DNA from: Catenaria anguillulae PL171 | Lineage: Eukaryota > Blastocladiomycota > Blastocladiomycetes > Blastocladiales > Catenariaceae | Direction of reading: 5' to 3' | Length of the DNA stretch: 64,000 nt | Assembly: GCA_002102555.1 (NCBI GenBank) | Contig: MCFL01000001.1 | Coordinates: 62,001 to 126,000, forward strand | Shown: positions 40,166 to 51,564 of the stretch, piece by piece | Numbering within the stretch: the stretch's first letter is position 1 | Layout of the letters: the number at the start of each line of letters is the position of its first letter | Made by a program: the position numbers and the translations under genes | The notes under the pieces: model-generated | Told to the model about the DNA's origin: nothing | Database searches by the model: none | Seen by the model: only the letters and a program-made list of their open reading frames with translations

Positions 40166-43100
40166 CTAGGATTCCGTGTGTGCTGCAGGAATCATGTCGT
40201 CCTCGTCAGGTTCTTGATCCCACTCATCGTTGAGCTTGATGAAGACGTCCTCGAGCGGAATCAGTGACAAGCTGTTTGGCAAACGACTCATCAGTCAGCG
40301 CACATAAGCGACCGTCGCCTGACAAAAACGGATAGAAATGAACCATACCTGATCCCAGCAACTCCCAACTGTTTTTCCTGATTGACATTGTCCCACGACT
40401 CCAAAAACGCAGCCGCCTTCTCTGAATGCACACCCGGAACTTGGCCCTCTGGCACAGGGACGTGAATCAAGACACTTGTTGGATGATGCGCAATGAGCTC
40501 GGCGGCGCCAAAGTGGTCGCGGACGACAGACAGGACTTTTCCGGCATTGAACGGGGCCGAAGCGGACTGGTCGGGAAGAAGCACAATGCGGCTGCCCGAG
40601 CAGAACTTGGACTTGATCCAGAGCGGAGTGCCGACAACGCGCACTTGGCCCTTTTTGATGAGCGCGACGTAGTCCGAGACTTGCTCGATTTCCTCCATAC
40701 TATTGGTAACAGAAACCGGTCAGTAGCGCGAGGTGAATCAATTGGGCGGGAAAAAGGCAACGACAAACCTGTGGGATGTGATGATGACAGTCGAGTGCTT
40801 GCGAGCTTGTTGGATGAGCGACCACGCATGCTGCCGAGTGTACACATCCATGTTGCTTGTCTGTGCGCACATCAACCGGACAGGGTGGTTTGAGACCTTT
40901 GCCAAAAAAAAAGATTGAAAACAAGTGAGGGAAAGAATAGGCGTACCGGCTCGTCCAAGAGGATCACAGCAGGCGACCCCAGCAACGCCATGGCCATGCA
41001 CAGCTTGCGCTTTTGTCCGCCCGACATGGTCCCCGCGTACTCGTTTGCGCGCGTCCCCAGGTAAACATCGTGCAGCAAATGAATCAAGTACTCGTCCAAG
41101 GTGCCGGCGCTTGCATCGACTTGCACACCGCGGATCTTGGCAAGGATTTGCAAATGTTCGAGGCAGGTCAGATCGGGCCAAATCACATTCTCTTGCGGAC
41201 ACAGCGCGATTTGCGACTGGATGTGACGGGCAGTAAAGGGCGTGAGCTGTGTGCCGAGGACTTGAACGGTTCCGGACGAAGGCTGGTGCAGGCCGCAGAT
41301 GAGGCGCATGGTGGTCGACTTGCCCTCGCCGTTTTTGCCTGAGGTGCCAGCAAGTCCGTGAAAAGTGAGCATGAGCGTGCCATTCCATTCAACGTACACA
41401 AAGAAACGTGAGAATAACGTACCAATCAACCCGACCACAGAGCCGCGAGGAATATCCAGATTCATGTTCTTGACAAACGGATATTCAATGTTGCGCACGC
41501 CCTTGGCGTTGAGCGTAACAAATGTCTTGACCACATTCTTGAGCGACACGGCGGGGCCTTGCTTGTGCTCGGACGACACCTCATCATATCCTGGCATCTT
41601 GGCGACGGTGACATTGCTGTTGCCAGCAGCCGCGTCGGCAGCGCCATCCGTCGCTGTTGGTTCTTGTACCACCCTCGCTTGACCAGACCAGTATTCGGAA
41701 CGCAAAAAGAAGAATCCGGGCATGCTGCCATGCGCAACTTGATCCGCCCACCAAACGAGAAACGCGTATACCAAGACATTGAGGACGAGCACGACAATGA
41801 GCATGGGCATTGGGCCAGAAGACGTGGAGCCCAGAACCGACCAGGACGTGCGTTGCCCGAGCGACTCGTTGCGGTTGAGGACCATGAGAATACGGCCCAT
41901 GACTACGGGGGAGAAGAAGTAAATGAGGACTTCGCGAATACCGCTGACGCCCCACACGACTTGGAAGGTCGAGTCCCACACGTTGAGGCCAACGATTTGG
42001 AACAGGAGCACACAAATGAAGAAGACAGTATTGGACAGATACCGGCCATTGATTGGATTGGAAACCGTGGCGCCGAGGAGAAGGCCAAAGAGCAAGAGCG
42101 AGGCGAGGTACATAAGCATGATGAAGGCAAACAAGGTCGGGTCCGTGTTGGGGAAGAGCGACTGGGCGGAAACACCGACAACGACCCAAGCAATGATGGT
42201 GGGGAGGTTGAAGACCATGTGAGCAATAAAAACGCCAACAGCTGGACACATTCCGCAATAACCGTGCATTGAGTCAGTTGGAGTGAATCGATCTGGACCA
42301 AAGTTTGACAACGTACAGTAAGCAGATGGGGCCAGTCCCTGCACCGTGAGGGCTTCACGAATGCCACTGTTCTTATCGGCAGTGAGGTCGACAAAGACAG
42401 AGTTCCTGATGAGACGTAGTGATCCCGACTGCTAGTGTCAGCAACGCGTAGGAATAGAATCTGGCGCATTGAGAGCCGAGCAGGATTACGGAAACGTACC
42501 ACAAGTCGATGGCCATGTAGATAATGAAGATGGCTGCAGTCGTGCCCAAACTGTGCGAACGGCCGTCTTCCGTGTTGATCCACGAGAGCAACGGAATGGT
42601 ACTGGACGAGTTGGTTTCGAACGGTGGCGGAAGCGGGTCGAGCTCAAAGCTTGCACGGCGAGCATTGATGAGAGCACGCTCAACATATGCTTGAGCTGTC
42701 AGGAACCGGCCGGCGATGGGATCCACGGTGCGCGCCGTTCGGTTACCAAAAATGATGTAGGAAACAGACTGTCAACGTGGGTCACATTTCATGGGCATAA
42801 GTGAGCACGGAAAACTCTGAAGCATGAGCCAAGTCAAGCAAACGTACCGGACGTTGTCGCGGTAACACAACGGACTCGGGACTGGCGTAAGGAAAAGTGG
42901 TGGCCGCCGTGACATCGACGAAGCTGACAGCGGAAACAAGAGATCTGGGCGACTTGTCATAGAAGGAAAGAATGTCTTCTTCCGAGGCAAAGTAGCGAAT
43001 CGTGACCGGGTGCGGGGCTTCGGCGGCCTTGACGAGTCGCTCGAGTTGCAAAATGACTGGGTCAATGTTGGTTGTATTGGTGTAGCCAATGTTGACGCAC

Positions 43101-43435
43101 TCGCCCTTGGGAACACCGAGGCAGGTCTCCAGCGGGTCCGCAAGCTTGGGGAACTGGTTGAACTGCGACTTGCGCTCCTCGTTGCCGACGGCGCTGCGAG
43201 AAAAGAGCCAAAACAGGACCAGCAACAGCATGGCATACCCAAACGTGACAAGGACTGGGAACGGGTCACGAAAGCGGGCGAGGAAGCATTTGCGCATGAT
43301 GGCCCACACTTGCTGGGAGAACGAGGACCGTGAGCGAAGGGCGTCACGGTAGCGAGCCGTAGCAGTAGCCCGTGGCCCGCCGTGCGCCGTGGCTCCCGTG
43401 GCCTTGAGATTATTGCTGCCGCTTGGGTTGGTCAT
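40166..43435 (-). CDS. ABCA-type half transporter 1
   Basis: Eight exons: 43435-42848, 42768-42500, 42405-42317, 42241-41423, 41338-40947, 40860-40769, 40699-40349 and 40271-40166, all in phase, about 901 aa. Layout is ABCA-like: one N-terminal span (VLVTFGYAMLLLVLFWLF), a large lumenal loop, about five to six spans (VGVFIAHMVFNLPTIIAWVV to LIVVLVLNVLVYAFLVWW), then one nucleotide-binding domain. Motifs: Walker A GLIGKNGEGKSTTM, signature TMSGGQKRK, Walker B AVILLDEPTSNMD, H-loop ITSHSMEE. ABCA proteins usually move lipids. The C-terminus ends PLEDVFIKLNDEW, the usual ABCA regulatory-domain end. As a half transporter it must dimerise; its divergent neighbour at 44204 is a natural partner. Confidence 0.88.
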
Positions 43436-44203
43436 TCTAGCGCCAAGGTGTGGATGGCCAAGCAGCGGACGAAAGGTCGAGGGGTGCGGATTGAAGTCGA
43501 AGCGAGGAGGTATTGACCGGAGGCGATGTCCAGCTTTTATTCACGGTGGGATCCGCACATGCATGCAGTATAATTACATGGCAGCATCGAAGAGACGAGG
43601 CAGACTGCGGGCCATCAGCTGGTGCATGGCGGGCCGGTGGGCCGATCAGCTGCTGCGATGCAGATGCCGTTGGGGAAACATTCAATTGGGCTGCTGTGTG
43701 TGCATGATGAGACGCAGGTACTTGCATGGGGGCACTGCATTGCGCTAGCTCGCGCGGCGGCGGCGGCGGCCGCTCGAGGCCACGGCCTGCTCACAAATGA
43801 TTGTGGCGGCTGTTACAGATTCCGGCATGTGACCATGTTCCAGAACATGTGGAACAAACAGTCGAGATCAAACTTCTAGACGTGTGACAGAATTCACGGC
43901 TTGTCTCACAGGGTTTGCTGCAGCCGCTCTCTCAGGTCGCCAAGCTGCAAGAGTTGGGCAAGACCGCTTCCTATGTATATACTGCCCAGAGTTATGGCCC
44001 TCGTTCAGCCTCCAACATGCCGCTGCCCTTGGTCATGGCGCCCAAGGCTATCAATGGCAACTAAAACAGACGCCGCATCCCTCATTCCCTCAAAGTTCCC
44101 GCCTGCCCAGTCCAAGTAAGTTGTACTCCGACACAGCGCCGAGTCTTCCAAATCACTCGTTTCCCTCGTTTCCAGCCGACCAAGACCAAGACCGACTGCC
44201 GCA
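43436..44203. promoter_or_regulatory. Divergent promoter region of the two ABCA half transporters
   Basis: A 768-bp spacer separates the two start codons. A GGC/GGA-rich run occurs near 43756-43780. Sharing of control is plausible from layout; no specific site was identified. Confidence 0.45.
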
Positions 44204-47200
44204 ATGAATCCAGCTGCGTCCTCATGGACCCAAATCAAGGCCATGTACTGGCTTCGTACCCGGCTCTTTCGAGCCAACTTCCTCTCGACCGCAGTGCTTG
44301 TTTTCTATCCGATCGCCTTCCTCTTCATGTTCGTCTCGACCTTTGGCGTTCGTCGAGGTGCACAGGTCGAAGCCCCAAAGGCTCCCGAACCAATGCCGTT
44401 TGCCGCTCTCGTGACCCGACCACCCTCGTTCATCGCCGGCGGGACCGCTGCCCCAGCTGCGCTGGATGCGGTTTTTTCCCGTGTCAATGCGACAGTTGCC
44501 CAACACCGCATTCGCTACGAGGGTCGCCAGTCGCTCGAGATGATTCCCACATTTTGGCACCGCGCCAACACTCCGGCAGATGTGGGAACACTGTCAAAGC
44601 AACTTGCCAACAGTAACCCAACGCGAGACATCTTTGCTGCGGACATTACGTCGCCCTTTGGTGGATACATTGTCCATTCGGCCCCGTCCATCAACCTCAA
44701 TCGGTCAAAGCCCTTGAACGCCTCAATTGTCGTCAACACGCGAGAGCGATTCCAATCCGCTGGAGTCCCCAGCGTTATGCTCAACGCACTTCACAACGCC
44801 ATTCAAGATTCCATGTCGGTCGATCGCAACACACGTTTGCGCAGCTCAAGTAACTCGTCAGCATCCGTCTCCGTTCTCGATCGTGTCTTTTCCATGGTTG
44901 AAAGCGTTGGCTCAGACGCAGTCGTTGCGCCCTGGTTACTGCGCGTCAACGGAACTCAGGCAGGGTTTCGGGTTCATCGCACTGAGCGCATATCAACCAT
45001 TCTTTTCGAGCCGTCGGCTGCCATCCTTGCCATGTGCGTTGTCTATTGTTTTCGTTTTGGTACTTTACGCTTGAGCTTCATTGTTCAATTTGTTCCTTAC
45101 GATGGATCGGATCTCTCCAATTGCAGGTCATTCATGCTTCCGCCAATTACATGGGCGATGACGAGCGAGCGCTTGGATGGGCACTTTTTTTACGTTTTGA
45201 CCAACGGCCTTCCGCCTTTCACCTATTACCTTGGCGCCATGGTAGGGTATTCGACACTGGTGCTCGGCGTAGCAGTCAGCGTGTCCTTCATCCTTCTCGG
45301 CCTCACTTGGTTTTGGGCTGTTCCTGGTTTCATCCTCGTACTTCTCTATTGCCTCACCATTCTCGTGCAAGCTGCTGCTCTGTCCTTGTTTTTCTCGTCC
45401 AGGTTTACCGTCTTTCCAACATTGTCGCTTTACGTCGCCGCAGGATCGTTTGGCCCAACGTTTGTGCTTCCGAACAACATGGTGCCGTTAACTTTTGCAC
45501 ATTCCTACGCACACGCCACCATGCAGGCGCTGACTGATTCGTATGCGTGTGCCCCACTCGTACATAGTTACCGGCAGGGTGGAACACAGCGCTTACGTTG
45601 CTTCTTCCGCCATTCGCAGTCACCCGGTCCATGCTGGATATGGTCCAAACGGTCATGAATTTCGAGCCGTACCGTGCGCTATCATCCGAGTCCATGTTTC
45701 TCCCGACGGTTGGTGTCCTTGTTGCGCACATTATTGTCGGACTCGCAATTGTCTACGTCTTTGCCAATCGTGCCGCTCGCGACCATTCGGGCGTCAATCC
45801 ATCGTTTTCCCTATTGACCATCTTTGCCTGGATCCTCAATTGGCCACGTCGCTTGTGCTATTCCAAGGACTGTGACGGCGAAGCAGCCCATGACCTGGCG
45901 GCAACAACCGCAGCGCTTCCGACAGACCCACTACTCCAGGCCGAAATTGAGCGCATCCGGTCGGGTGGGGACTCGGTGGACGATGTCATCCGCATTGATC
46001 GGCTGGGCGTCTCATTTCCCAACCGCCGTGACCTTCGGGCCGCTCCTCAGCAAGTCGTTCGGGATCTTACCTTTACTGTCCGTCGTCATGAATCGTTTGC
46101 ATTTCTGGGTCCTAATGGTATATCACGGCTTGCTTTTTTTCACTCTTCTTACACCAATCGCATATCTCACTTTTCGATCGTGTTTGATTTTGCAAAGGGG
46201 CCGGGAAGAGTACGACTGTCAACGTGCTCACCGGCGCACTCAAGGCAACCTCCGGGTCCGTCACCGTTTGCGGAAAGCCTCCGGGAGATCCATCAACGCA
46301 CCGACTGCTCAGCGCATGCCCGCAATACGACCACGCTTTCCCTCAGCTGTCGGTTTACGAGCACATGCGCACGTTTGCCGTGATCAAGGGTGTACCATTA
46401 GACGACGTTGAGGAGGCCATTGAAAAAGCCGTGTTTGATGCCATGCTTGAGCCGTACCTGTACCGCCGAGTGCAAGAGTTGTCGGGTGGGACAAGGAGGC
46501 GGATGACGATTGCATTGGCGTGCCTCGGAGATCCAGCCATCGTGATCTTGGATGGCATGTGCTCAAAATTTGTGGCTCAGTGACACACCCTGTCCTCACA
46601 CCTGCTTTGCGGTGTCTTTAGAGCCAACCATGGGCGTGGATATTGCCTCGAGACGTGCCATTTGGGAGGTCATCTCAAACCTCAAACAGCGCAGCTCGAT
46701 TTTACTGGTCACGCACGACATGGACGAAGCCGAGGTATGCACTTTTACGCCACCTTTTTGCTCATCCGCTGGTGTCCTGACCCAAACGTATCGCGCGCAT
46801 ATCTTCACGTTTGCAGCGCCTGTGCGAGCGAGCAGGCGTCATGATTAACGGCTCGCTGGTCTGTCTCGGCGCACCTCAACGTCTCAAATCCCTCTTTGGA
46901 ACCACGTACCGCCTCAAGTTGCAGCTGGTCCACGCCGACAAGATTCAGGTTGCCTGCGCTGCGGTGGAAACGAGCCTGGTTGCGTTTGGCGGCAAGTTGC
47001 TGAACTTTGTGCAACAGAACGCCAAGGGGCTCGAGTTCTTTATTGAGGTGACCAACGAGGGATTGCCGACTCGGTTCCTCGCTGACATGCTCCGGTTTGT
47101 GAATGGGAATCGAGTCAGGTGGGGCGTGTCAGACTTTGCGTTGGGTGAGGTGACTCTGAGCGAGTTGTTTGTGAGGTTGGCGCCGCATCATCACGCTTAT

Positions 47201-47227
47201 CAGGAGGAGGAAGCTATTGCCTTGTGA
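44204..47227 (+). CDS. ABCA-type half transporter 2
   Basis: Six exons: 44204-45033, 45127-45481, 45568-46117, 46198-46554, 46622-46734 and 46817-47227, about 871 aa. The same plan as transporter 1: N-terminal span (FLSTAVLVFYPIAFLFMFVS), a long lumenal loop, a membrane cluster (YYLGAMVGYSTLVLGVAVSV onwards, LPAGWNTALTLLLPPFAV), then one NBD. Motifs: Walker A FLGPNGAGKSTTV, signature ELSGGTRRRM (Thr in place of the usual Gln), Walker B AIVILDEPTMGVD, H-loop LVTHDMDEAE. The intron after ILD starts GC rather than GT, a GC-AG intron. The C-terminus ends EVTLSELFVRL, as in the ABCA family. It is divergent from and probably paired with transporter 1. Confidence 0.87.
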
Positions 47228-47390
47228 AGGATATTGATCGACGGAGACATGCATACAAGATATGGATTTATTCCTTTTCTGTTCATGAGAGGTATCTCGG
47301 CGTTGCATGGGTGCATTAATGGGTGGTACATACAGAATTGAACTCAAGACACCAATTTATGTTTTTGATATTCTATTCCTAACTTCCAGT

Positions 47391-47999
47391 TTACATGACA
47401 GTGCAGCACATGAGCACATCGGCAGCATTCAAGTCCGACTCGTTCTTCCTGGCCTTGCTTGCCAGCCTCTCCAACTCACGAATCTGCTCCGGACTCAATG
47501 TCTCGCTCTCGATCGGTTCCCACGGCAACTTGACGCCTGCACCGTCCTCGACTTGTGCAGCTTGCCCGGCCAACCAGCGATACACTTGATGCGCAGCCTG
47601 GGCCGTCACTTCAAATGAAGGCTTGCCTCCCGGAACAGCAGTTCTTTGCGGAGCAGCAACACCGACGGCCACGCGATCCGTGACGAGTGCCGCGCCAATG
47701 AACGTGATTTGGACAAGGAGGGCAGATGCCAGCTCGGCCTTGGCGGCAGCCGCCGCCTGGTGGTCGAGCAGGGTGGGTGCCGTGATGTGCATGTTGGCGG
47801 GAAGATACTCGGTGTTGTACAGGGCCAGCACGACCGATGCATCTTGATCGCTACTGCCGGTCTTGATGGTGGCAACCGCTTGGACAGTGTCTGCAGTGAG
47901 CGTGCCGACAGCAGGCGCGATCTTGGCTAGGTGTGCGAGGCACTTGGCCGTGACGGGAGTTTGAAGGAGCTTGGAGGTTTGGTTGGCGGAGACGGTCAT
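47391..47999 (-). CDS. CaaX-box protein of unknown family, copy 2 (inverted duplicate)
   Basis: A single exon of 202 aa, the near-perfect inverted copy of the gene at 39333-39944. Differences are few at both protein and DNA level (for example Ala3 to Val, Arg to Thr in the PQR/TAVPGG segment, one codon shorter). It ends in the same LMCCTVM CaaX box. The 5' flanks of the two copies do not match by eye, so the similarity is confined to the gene. TATATATTTATGG at about 48128-48140 on the minus strand, about 130 bp upstream of the ATG, may be its TATA box. Function unknown; membrane attachment by prenylation is inferred. Confidence 0.8.
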   Translation of the reverse strand: MTVSANQTSKLLQTPVTAKCLAHLAKIAPAVGTLTADTVQAVATIKTGSSDQDASVVLALYNTEYLPANMHITAPTLLDHQAAAAAKAELASALLVQITFIGAALVTDRVAVGVAAPQRTAVPGGKPSFEVTAQAAHQVYRWLAGQAAQVEDGAGVKLPWEPIESETLSPEQIRELERLASKARKNESDLNAADVLMCCTVM

Positions 48000-48837
48000 G
48001 CTTGAACGAGCTTGGTATGCGTTTTCCGAGCTACGGGTTTGCCTAGGTTGGTATTGATGCAATTGAGTTGAATGGGAAGAGAGGGAAGGCAACTGAGGGG
48101 ATGTCTTTGCTCGTCATCAAATGCTTCCATAAATATATAGCAGGCGGGGCAGGGAGACGGGATCCAGTGGCCTGGGGCCTGGGTTCATCGTCCCTTGACG
48201 ATGTCGACTGAGAGTAAACATATTGCAAAGCTTCCAGAAGGTCGTTGAAGCAGATCGTTGTTCTCGAACTGAGACAGTGTTGCAGAAGTGAGACACAGCA
48301 AACCCATTGACGCGTCATTTCGTCGCCACCCCAGGTCGCCCAGCTCTCGCAGTATGCAGTAGAGGCAACACTGGGCACAACCATGCATCCCGGCTCAGGT
48401 CGGATATCCCTTTTCTTCCCTCCACTCTATCAAGGAAGTGTGGCTGCGGCAAGTAACGACTGACGCAGTTTTGTCTGCGACACAAACAGAGAGGGCGACA
48501 AATGCCAACGTCTCAAGTCGTACTCAAACAAACGGTTTGGAACACATTTATGCCACATTATCAGTCATGGTGAAGCGGGGCTTCTCCCGCGATCCGATTG
48601 ATTCCAGTCTCTGGCGCTTTGGCCAGTCTACCTGTGCTTCGAAGTACTTCGTCCGTCTTGTTGGCATGCTGCGACGGCGTTGAAGTTGTGCAAGTTGCAC
48701 ACAGCAGTGCAGTGTTTCGCTGGTACATAAAGTGCAGGGTCCCCCCCCCATCTCTATCACTGAATGTTGCATCCTCAACAGCCTTTCTTTCGTCGACCGT
48801 GATTCATACTTTTCCACCCCCTTATTCTCACTTCAAC
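48000..48837. other. Intergenic, promoters of CaaX copy 2 and of a small secreted protein
   Basis: About 840 bp between divergent genes. A poly-C run near 48743 lies in the leader of the rightward gene. No further gene seen. Confidence 0.5.
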
Positions 48838-49172
48838 ATGCGCCCTGCCTTCTTGCTCGCTCTTCTCGCCGTGGTCGCTACCGCTATCCCTGGTCTTTCT
48901 GCCCCGATCGACTCGGCATCCGACAAGATTCCGTCGCCGCAATTGCCCAAGGACGGCCAAAGCCAGCCTGGTACGTTGCCCTCCTGCCTGCCTGTCTCCC
49001 CTGCTTGTTCACTCAAACGCTGACGGATCCTGGGCCGACCCTCCTAGAATCGCTCATTGGCCCCGCTCTTGCTGCCTGGTGCAAGCTCCAAGGTTATGAC
49101 TCGATCGTGCAGTGTATGGAAGCCGGCGGCGTCAACGGTGGAACTCCGCGCCGCTGCCAGGAATGCGAGTAA
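48838..49172 (+). CDS. Small secreted protein with C-terminal Cys
   Basis: Two exons, 48838-48970 and 49048-49172, encode about 85 aa. The N-terminus MRPAFLLALLAVVATAIPGLSAP is a clear signal peptide with likely cleavage after Leu-Ser-Ala. The mature peptide is Pro/Ser-rich, then carries four Cys (AWCKLQGYDSIVQCMEAGG, RRCQECE). Size and layout suit a secreted effector or surface peptide, but no family was recognised. The intron has a GTACGT donor and CTCCTAG acceptor and keeps frame. Confidence 0.7.
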
Positions 49173-49455
49173 AATGAGTTGGGGGCGGACTCCGAGAGCC
49201 ATCGCGCATATCTGGTCGGCATATCTGTCAACACATGTACCAATCGTAGTTGTCGTACATAGATTCTGCACTTGACAATACACTCTAGTTTGTAATCATT
49301 TGATGTCCCTGCTCGCCCTCACAAAGTAATCACGTAGCAACCAAGGTTTGGTACCAGTTGATCCAGCTCGTCGCCCGGCCCAGCTGCGAGAGCGCACGCG
49401 GACGAACGCGGACGTGATTGAACATGGATACATTGAACAAGTGATGAAAGAACGA

Positions 49456-51126
49456 TTACTTTCGCTTGGCCTTTTTGGTCGCAGGTCTGGAGGATGCGGC
49501 CACAGCCTTGGGCTTTTGTTTGAGCGGAGCTGAAGGAATGGATGAACTCGACACAGCTGCTGCCGGTGGTTCCGACCCAGACGATTCCTCGGTCGCCGAC
49601 TTGCCCTCCTGCCCCTGCTCGTCTTCTTCTTCCAATGCCCGCTTCTTCTTCATGTTGATTTCCTGTTTGGTACCAAAACCGGTCTCCTCCAAATGCTATA
49701 CAAGAAACGGTCGGGCCATGCGGTTAGATCTTACACCAAACTGCGGTTACGAAAAGAGTCAATGACGCACCAACAACGCCTCCCGCTTGGCCACATTGAC
49801 CTCATTCAAAAACTCAATCTTGGCCACCTCTCCCTCTGGCACATCATGCTTCTCCAACTTTTGCCCAACCTTTTCCTCAATGTTCAAGACCACATTGACG
49901 TCCCGCTCGCACACAATTGACAATGCCATGCCGCCCCGGCCGGCACGCGCTGTCCGACCGACCCGATGGATGTAATCGGTCGCGCTGGCGGGCACGTCAA
50001 AGTTGACCACGACTTGCACCTTGGGAATGTCCAATCCACGCGACCCAACGTCGGTGGCGAGCAGCACGTCGACCACGTTGGATTTGAACTTGGCGAGCGA
50101 GCCGACACGCTCGTTTTGCGTCATGAAGCCGTGGAGGGCGGTGCATCGGATGCCAAAGTTTTGGAGGAGGGCGAGCATGAGTGCACATGTTCTGTTGATA
50201 TCGTGTTGGGTATTGGTGTGAGTGCGACGGGGATGTTGCAAGGGCTGAGCAAGACATGACACGCACCGACACCGAGAAGTAAAGATGATGACACTCTTGT
50301 CCTTGAAATCATTCTTCATCAACCACACCAAGTTGGCCTCCTTGACGACCGACGACACAAAAATGTACTTTTGCTCGAGCTGCTTGTTTGCCTCGTACTT
50401 TTCCGAGCTCCGGTGCACAAACACATTCTTGAGCGCGGCCTCGCCACCGGCCGCGTCGCCAATGAGTGCCTCGATCGACTTGGTCATGGTGGCAGAGAAC
50501 AAGAGTGTTTGGCGGGTCGAGGGCAGTTCGCCAAATAGCCGCTCGAGGTCTTCGCTGAATGTTGGGTGGAGCAAGCGATCGGCTTCGTCGAGCACGAGAA
50601 ATTTGATACGACGCAGGTTGAGTTTGGAGCCAGAGTTGAGGTGGTCGACGAGGCGGCCAGGAGTACCGATGAGGATATGTGGGCGTTTTTGCAGCTCGAG
50701 GCCTTGAGCAACCATGTCTAATAGCAGCAAGAAAGAGTACATGGGGGCGTCAGTGGCGAGTCTCCCCGAGTCCGCAGATAACTTTGACGATAGACACACA
50801 CCCATTCCACCAACCACCACCGACTCCCGCAAATTGATGCCACTTCCCAACGCCCGAAACTGCTCGGCAATTTGGAACGCCAGCTCTCGCGTCGGGGTCA
50901 ACACGAGCGCGTACGGGCCGTACATGTCGTCGGCAAGCTTTTGAATGATGGGAAGGGCGAATGCGGCCGTCTTTCCGCTACCTGTCTTTGCATTGCCCAC
51001 AACATTCTTGCCCGCGAGAATGGGCGGAATACATGCTGCCTGAATGTCGGACGGGGTCGTGATGGACAGCGACTCGAGGATGGACGTAAGCCAGGGTGAG
51101 ATGCCGAGTTCTTTGAAGGTTGTCAT
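49456..51126 (-). CDS. DBP8: DEAD-box RNA helicase Dbp8/DDX49
   Basis: Four exons, 51126-50802, 50717-50267, 50191-49771 and 49695-49456, encode about 478 aa. Motifs in order: Q motif region (FKELGISPWL, PSDIQAACIPPIL), I AKTGSGKTAA, Ia PTRELAFQIAEQF, GG, Ib TPGRLVDHL, II VLDEADRLL, III SATMT, IV VIIFTSRCRTC, V ATDVGSRGLDIP, VI HRVGRTARAGRGG. The N-terminus and the FTSRCRTC block match the Dbp8/DDX49 subfamily, which acts in 40S ribosome biogenesis in the nucleolus. The C-terminal tail is Lys/Glu/Ser-rich with a basic end (ATKKAKRK). Confidence 0.93.
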
Positions 51127-51564
51127 TTGTGTTGCTGGTGCTTTTGCATGGGTGCATGTATATGGTATTGGTACTGTATCGGCACATGCCGTCGATTTGC
51201 AGACATTGGATCGTTGGACGCGTGCAAGTGTGCACTCGTGCGCGCAGACCTCATTTGAAGTCATGTGATCCGTTTCCACGCAACGACGCCCTCATGCATC
51301 TTCGCGTGGAGATCTGCCAACTACAAAATCCTCGAAGCGAGACGAAATCACGGCCGATTTGCCACCCAAGGCAAATCATGATCACCATGTAAAACTCTCT
51401 GCAACAAAACAGATCCCTCTGCTTCCCGTTTTGTGCTTGGATTCTCAGTATAGCCAACGTTGCCGCCGTATCCCCCTCAATCCGTCTCCGCCCAATCGCA
51501 AACCTTGTTTCCAACGCCAAAACTTCTATCAAGCCGTTAACCACCTCACAACGTCGATACGGCC

